DNA of 5,476 bases, from NCBI GenBank assembly GCA_019419545.1, contig DXZT01000033.1, positions 1 through 5,476 on the forward strand, read 5' to 3'. The notes under the pieces were generated by a model, which saw only the letters and a program-made list of their open reading frames with translations, was not told the DNA's origin and searched no databases. Shown here piece by piece: positions 5,310 to 5,476 of the stretch. How positions within the stretch are numbered: the first letter of the stretch is position 1; each line of letters begins with the position of its first letter. Source of the stretch: Collinsella sp. Lineage in GTDB: Bacteria > Actinomycetota > Coriobacteriia > Coriobacteriales > Coriobacteriaceae. Both the position numbers and the translations under genes were made by a program.

Positions 5310-5476
5310 TTAGTAGTCGAACTGGTGATAGTAGCGACGATACTTGAGGTTGTGCTTGGTGACCGTCTCGTAGTAGCGAGCCAGGCGGTCGGTCACGAGC
5401 ACCGTCAGAATCCACGGGGAGACGATGACGCGGAACTCGTCGTCAAGGCCGGGGATCGCGAACTCGGCGGTGTCGA
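5310..5476 (-). CDS. Second SIS-domain deglycase-like gene, C-terminal fragment (cut by window edge)
   Basis: Only the last 54 codons and the TAA stop are in the window; the 5' part lies beyond the right edge. The visible protein runs from DTAEFAIPGLDDEF to YRRYYHQFDY and differs from residues 300-353 of the complete SIS protein (120-1181) at only five positions: S323T, S324V, I326V, A332R and N343K. It is therefore a close paralogue, presumably also a phosphosugar/fructosamine-6-phosphate deglycase-type enzyme. It is upstream of, and only 46 nt from, the EIIA gene, with no terminator between them, so it is probably the first visible gene of the PTS operon. The catalytic residues and the N-terminal SIS domain cannot be checked here. 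A truncated upstream part cannot be excluded. Confidence 0.85.
   Translation of the reverse strand, partial: DTAEFAIPGLDDEFRVIVSPWILTVLVTDRLARYYETVTKHNLKYRRYYHQFDY
5311..5476 (-). repeat. Direct repeat copy B (3' end of partial SIS gene)
   Basis: Partner of the repeat at 121-286, in the same orientation and offset by 5190 bp, about 89% identical. It continues past the window edge, so the full length of the repeat is unknown. The two copies bracket the PTS and MFS genes. Confidence 0.9.

Noticed and set aside
4790..5347. Plus-strand open frame opposite EIIA
   Set aside because: Overlaps a clear EIIA gene on the other strand and has no recognisable product.
1..5476. Insertion sequence, CRISPR array, tRNA or rRNA
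   Set aside because: No transposase-like protein, no regularly spaced short repeats and no RNA-gene-like segment was seen; the only long repeat is the paralogous SIS coding DNA.

Overview
The window looks like part of a chromosome from a high-GC gut actinobacterium. A Collinsella-like member of the Coriobacteriia is the best guess. It has GC-rich, strongly GC3-biased coding DNA, good Shine-Dalgarno sites, and a four-gene mannose-family phosphotransferase system (PTS) whose IIA and IIB are separate proteins. The taxonomic guess is inference from composition and gene content; no 16S or other marker is present.

All real genes lie on the minus strand, so the biological order runs from right to left. 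It begins with the 3' end of a SIS-domain gene (5310-5476, cut by the window edge). Then come PTS EIIA (4844-5263), EIIB (4304-4786), EIIC (3472-4245) and EIID (2658-3482, overlapping the end of EIIC). A strong intrinsic terminator (about 2584-2623) follows, then a 12-TM major facilitator transporter (1352-2566). After a 170-nt control region with a likely promoter and an inverted repeat comes a complete SIS-domain gene (120-1181), closed by a second strong terminator (53-84). The last bases (1-52) hold no supported gene.

The complete SIS protein has two SIS domains, a Glu/His pair 16 residues apart as in the GlmS isomerase domain, and a C-terminus (RRYYHQFDY) like that of FrlB. This places it near the fructosamine-6-phosphate deglycases (FrlB, GfrE/GfrF, FraB type). 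Together with a mannose-family PTS it suggests uptake and phosphorylation of an Amadori compound such as fructoselysine or glucoselysine, followed by cleavage to a hexose 6-phosphate and an amine or amino acid. The architecture resembles the Salmonella gfrABCDEF locus (PTS IIA-D plus two deglycases). The substrate is inference.

The most notable points are: (i) two closely related SIS genes at either side of the PTS/MFS block, about 91% identical over the 54 shared C-terminal residues; (ii) a perfect 12-bp inverted repeat plus a third related half-site at the promoter of the downstream SIS gene; (iii) a terminator hairpin that abuts the ribosome binding site of the MFS gene; and (iv) a sharp rise in GC3 from mid-EIIC through EIID. 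I see a plausible variant of a known catabolic system, not clear evidence of an entirely new one.
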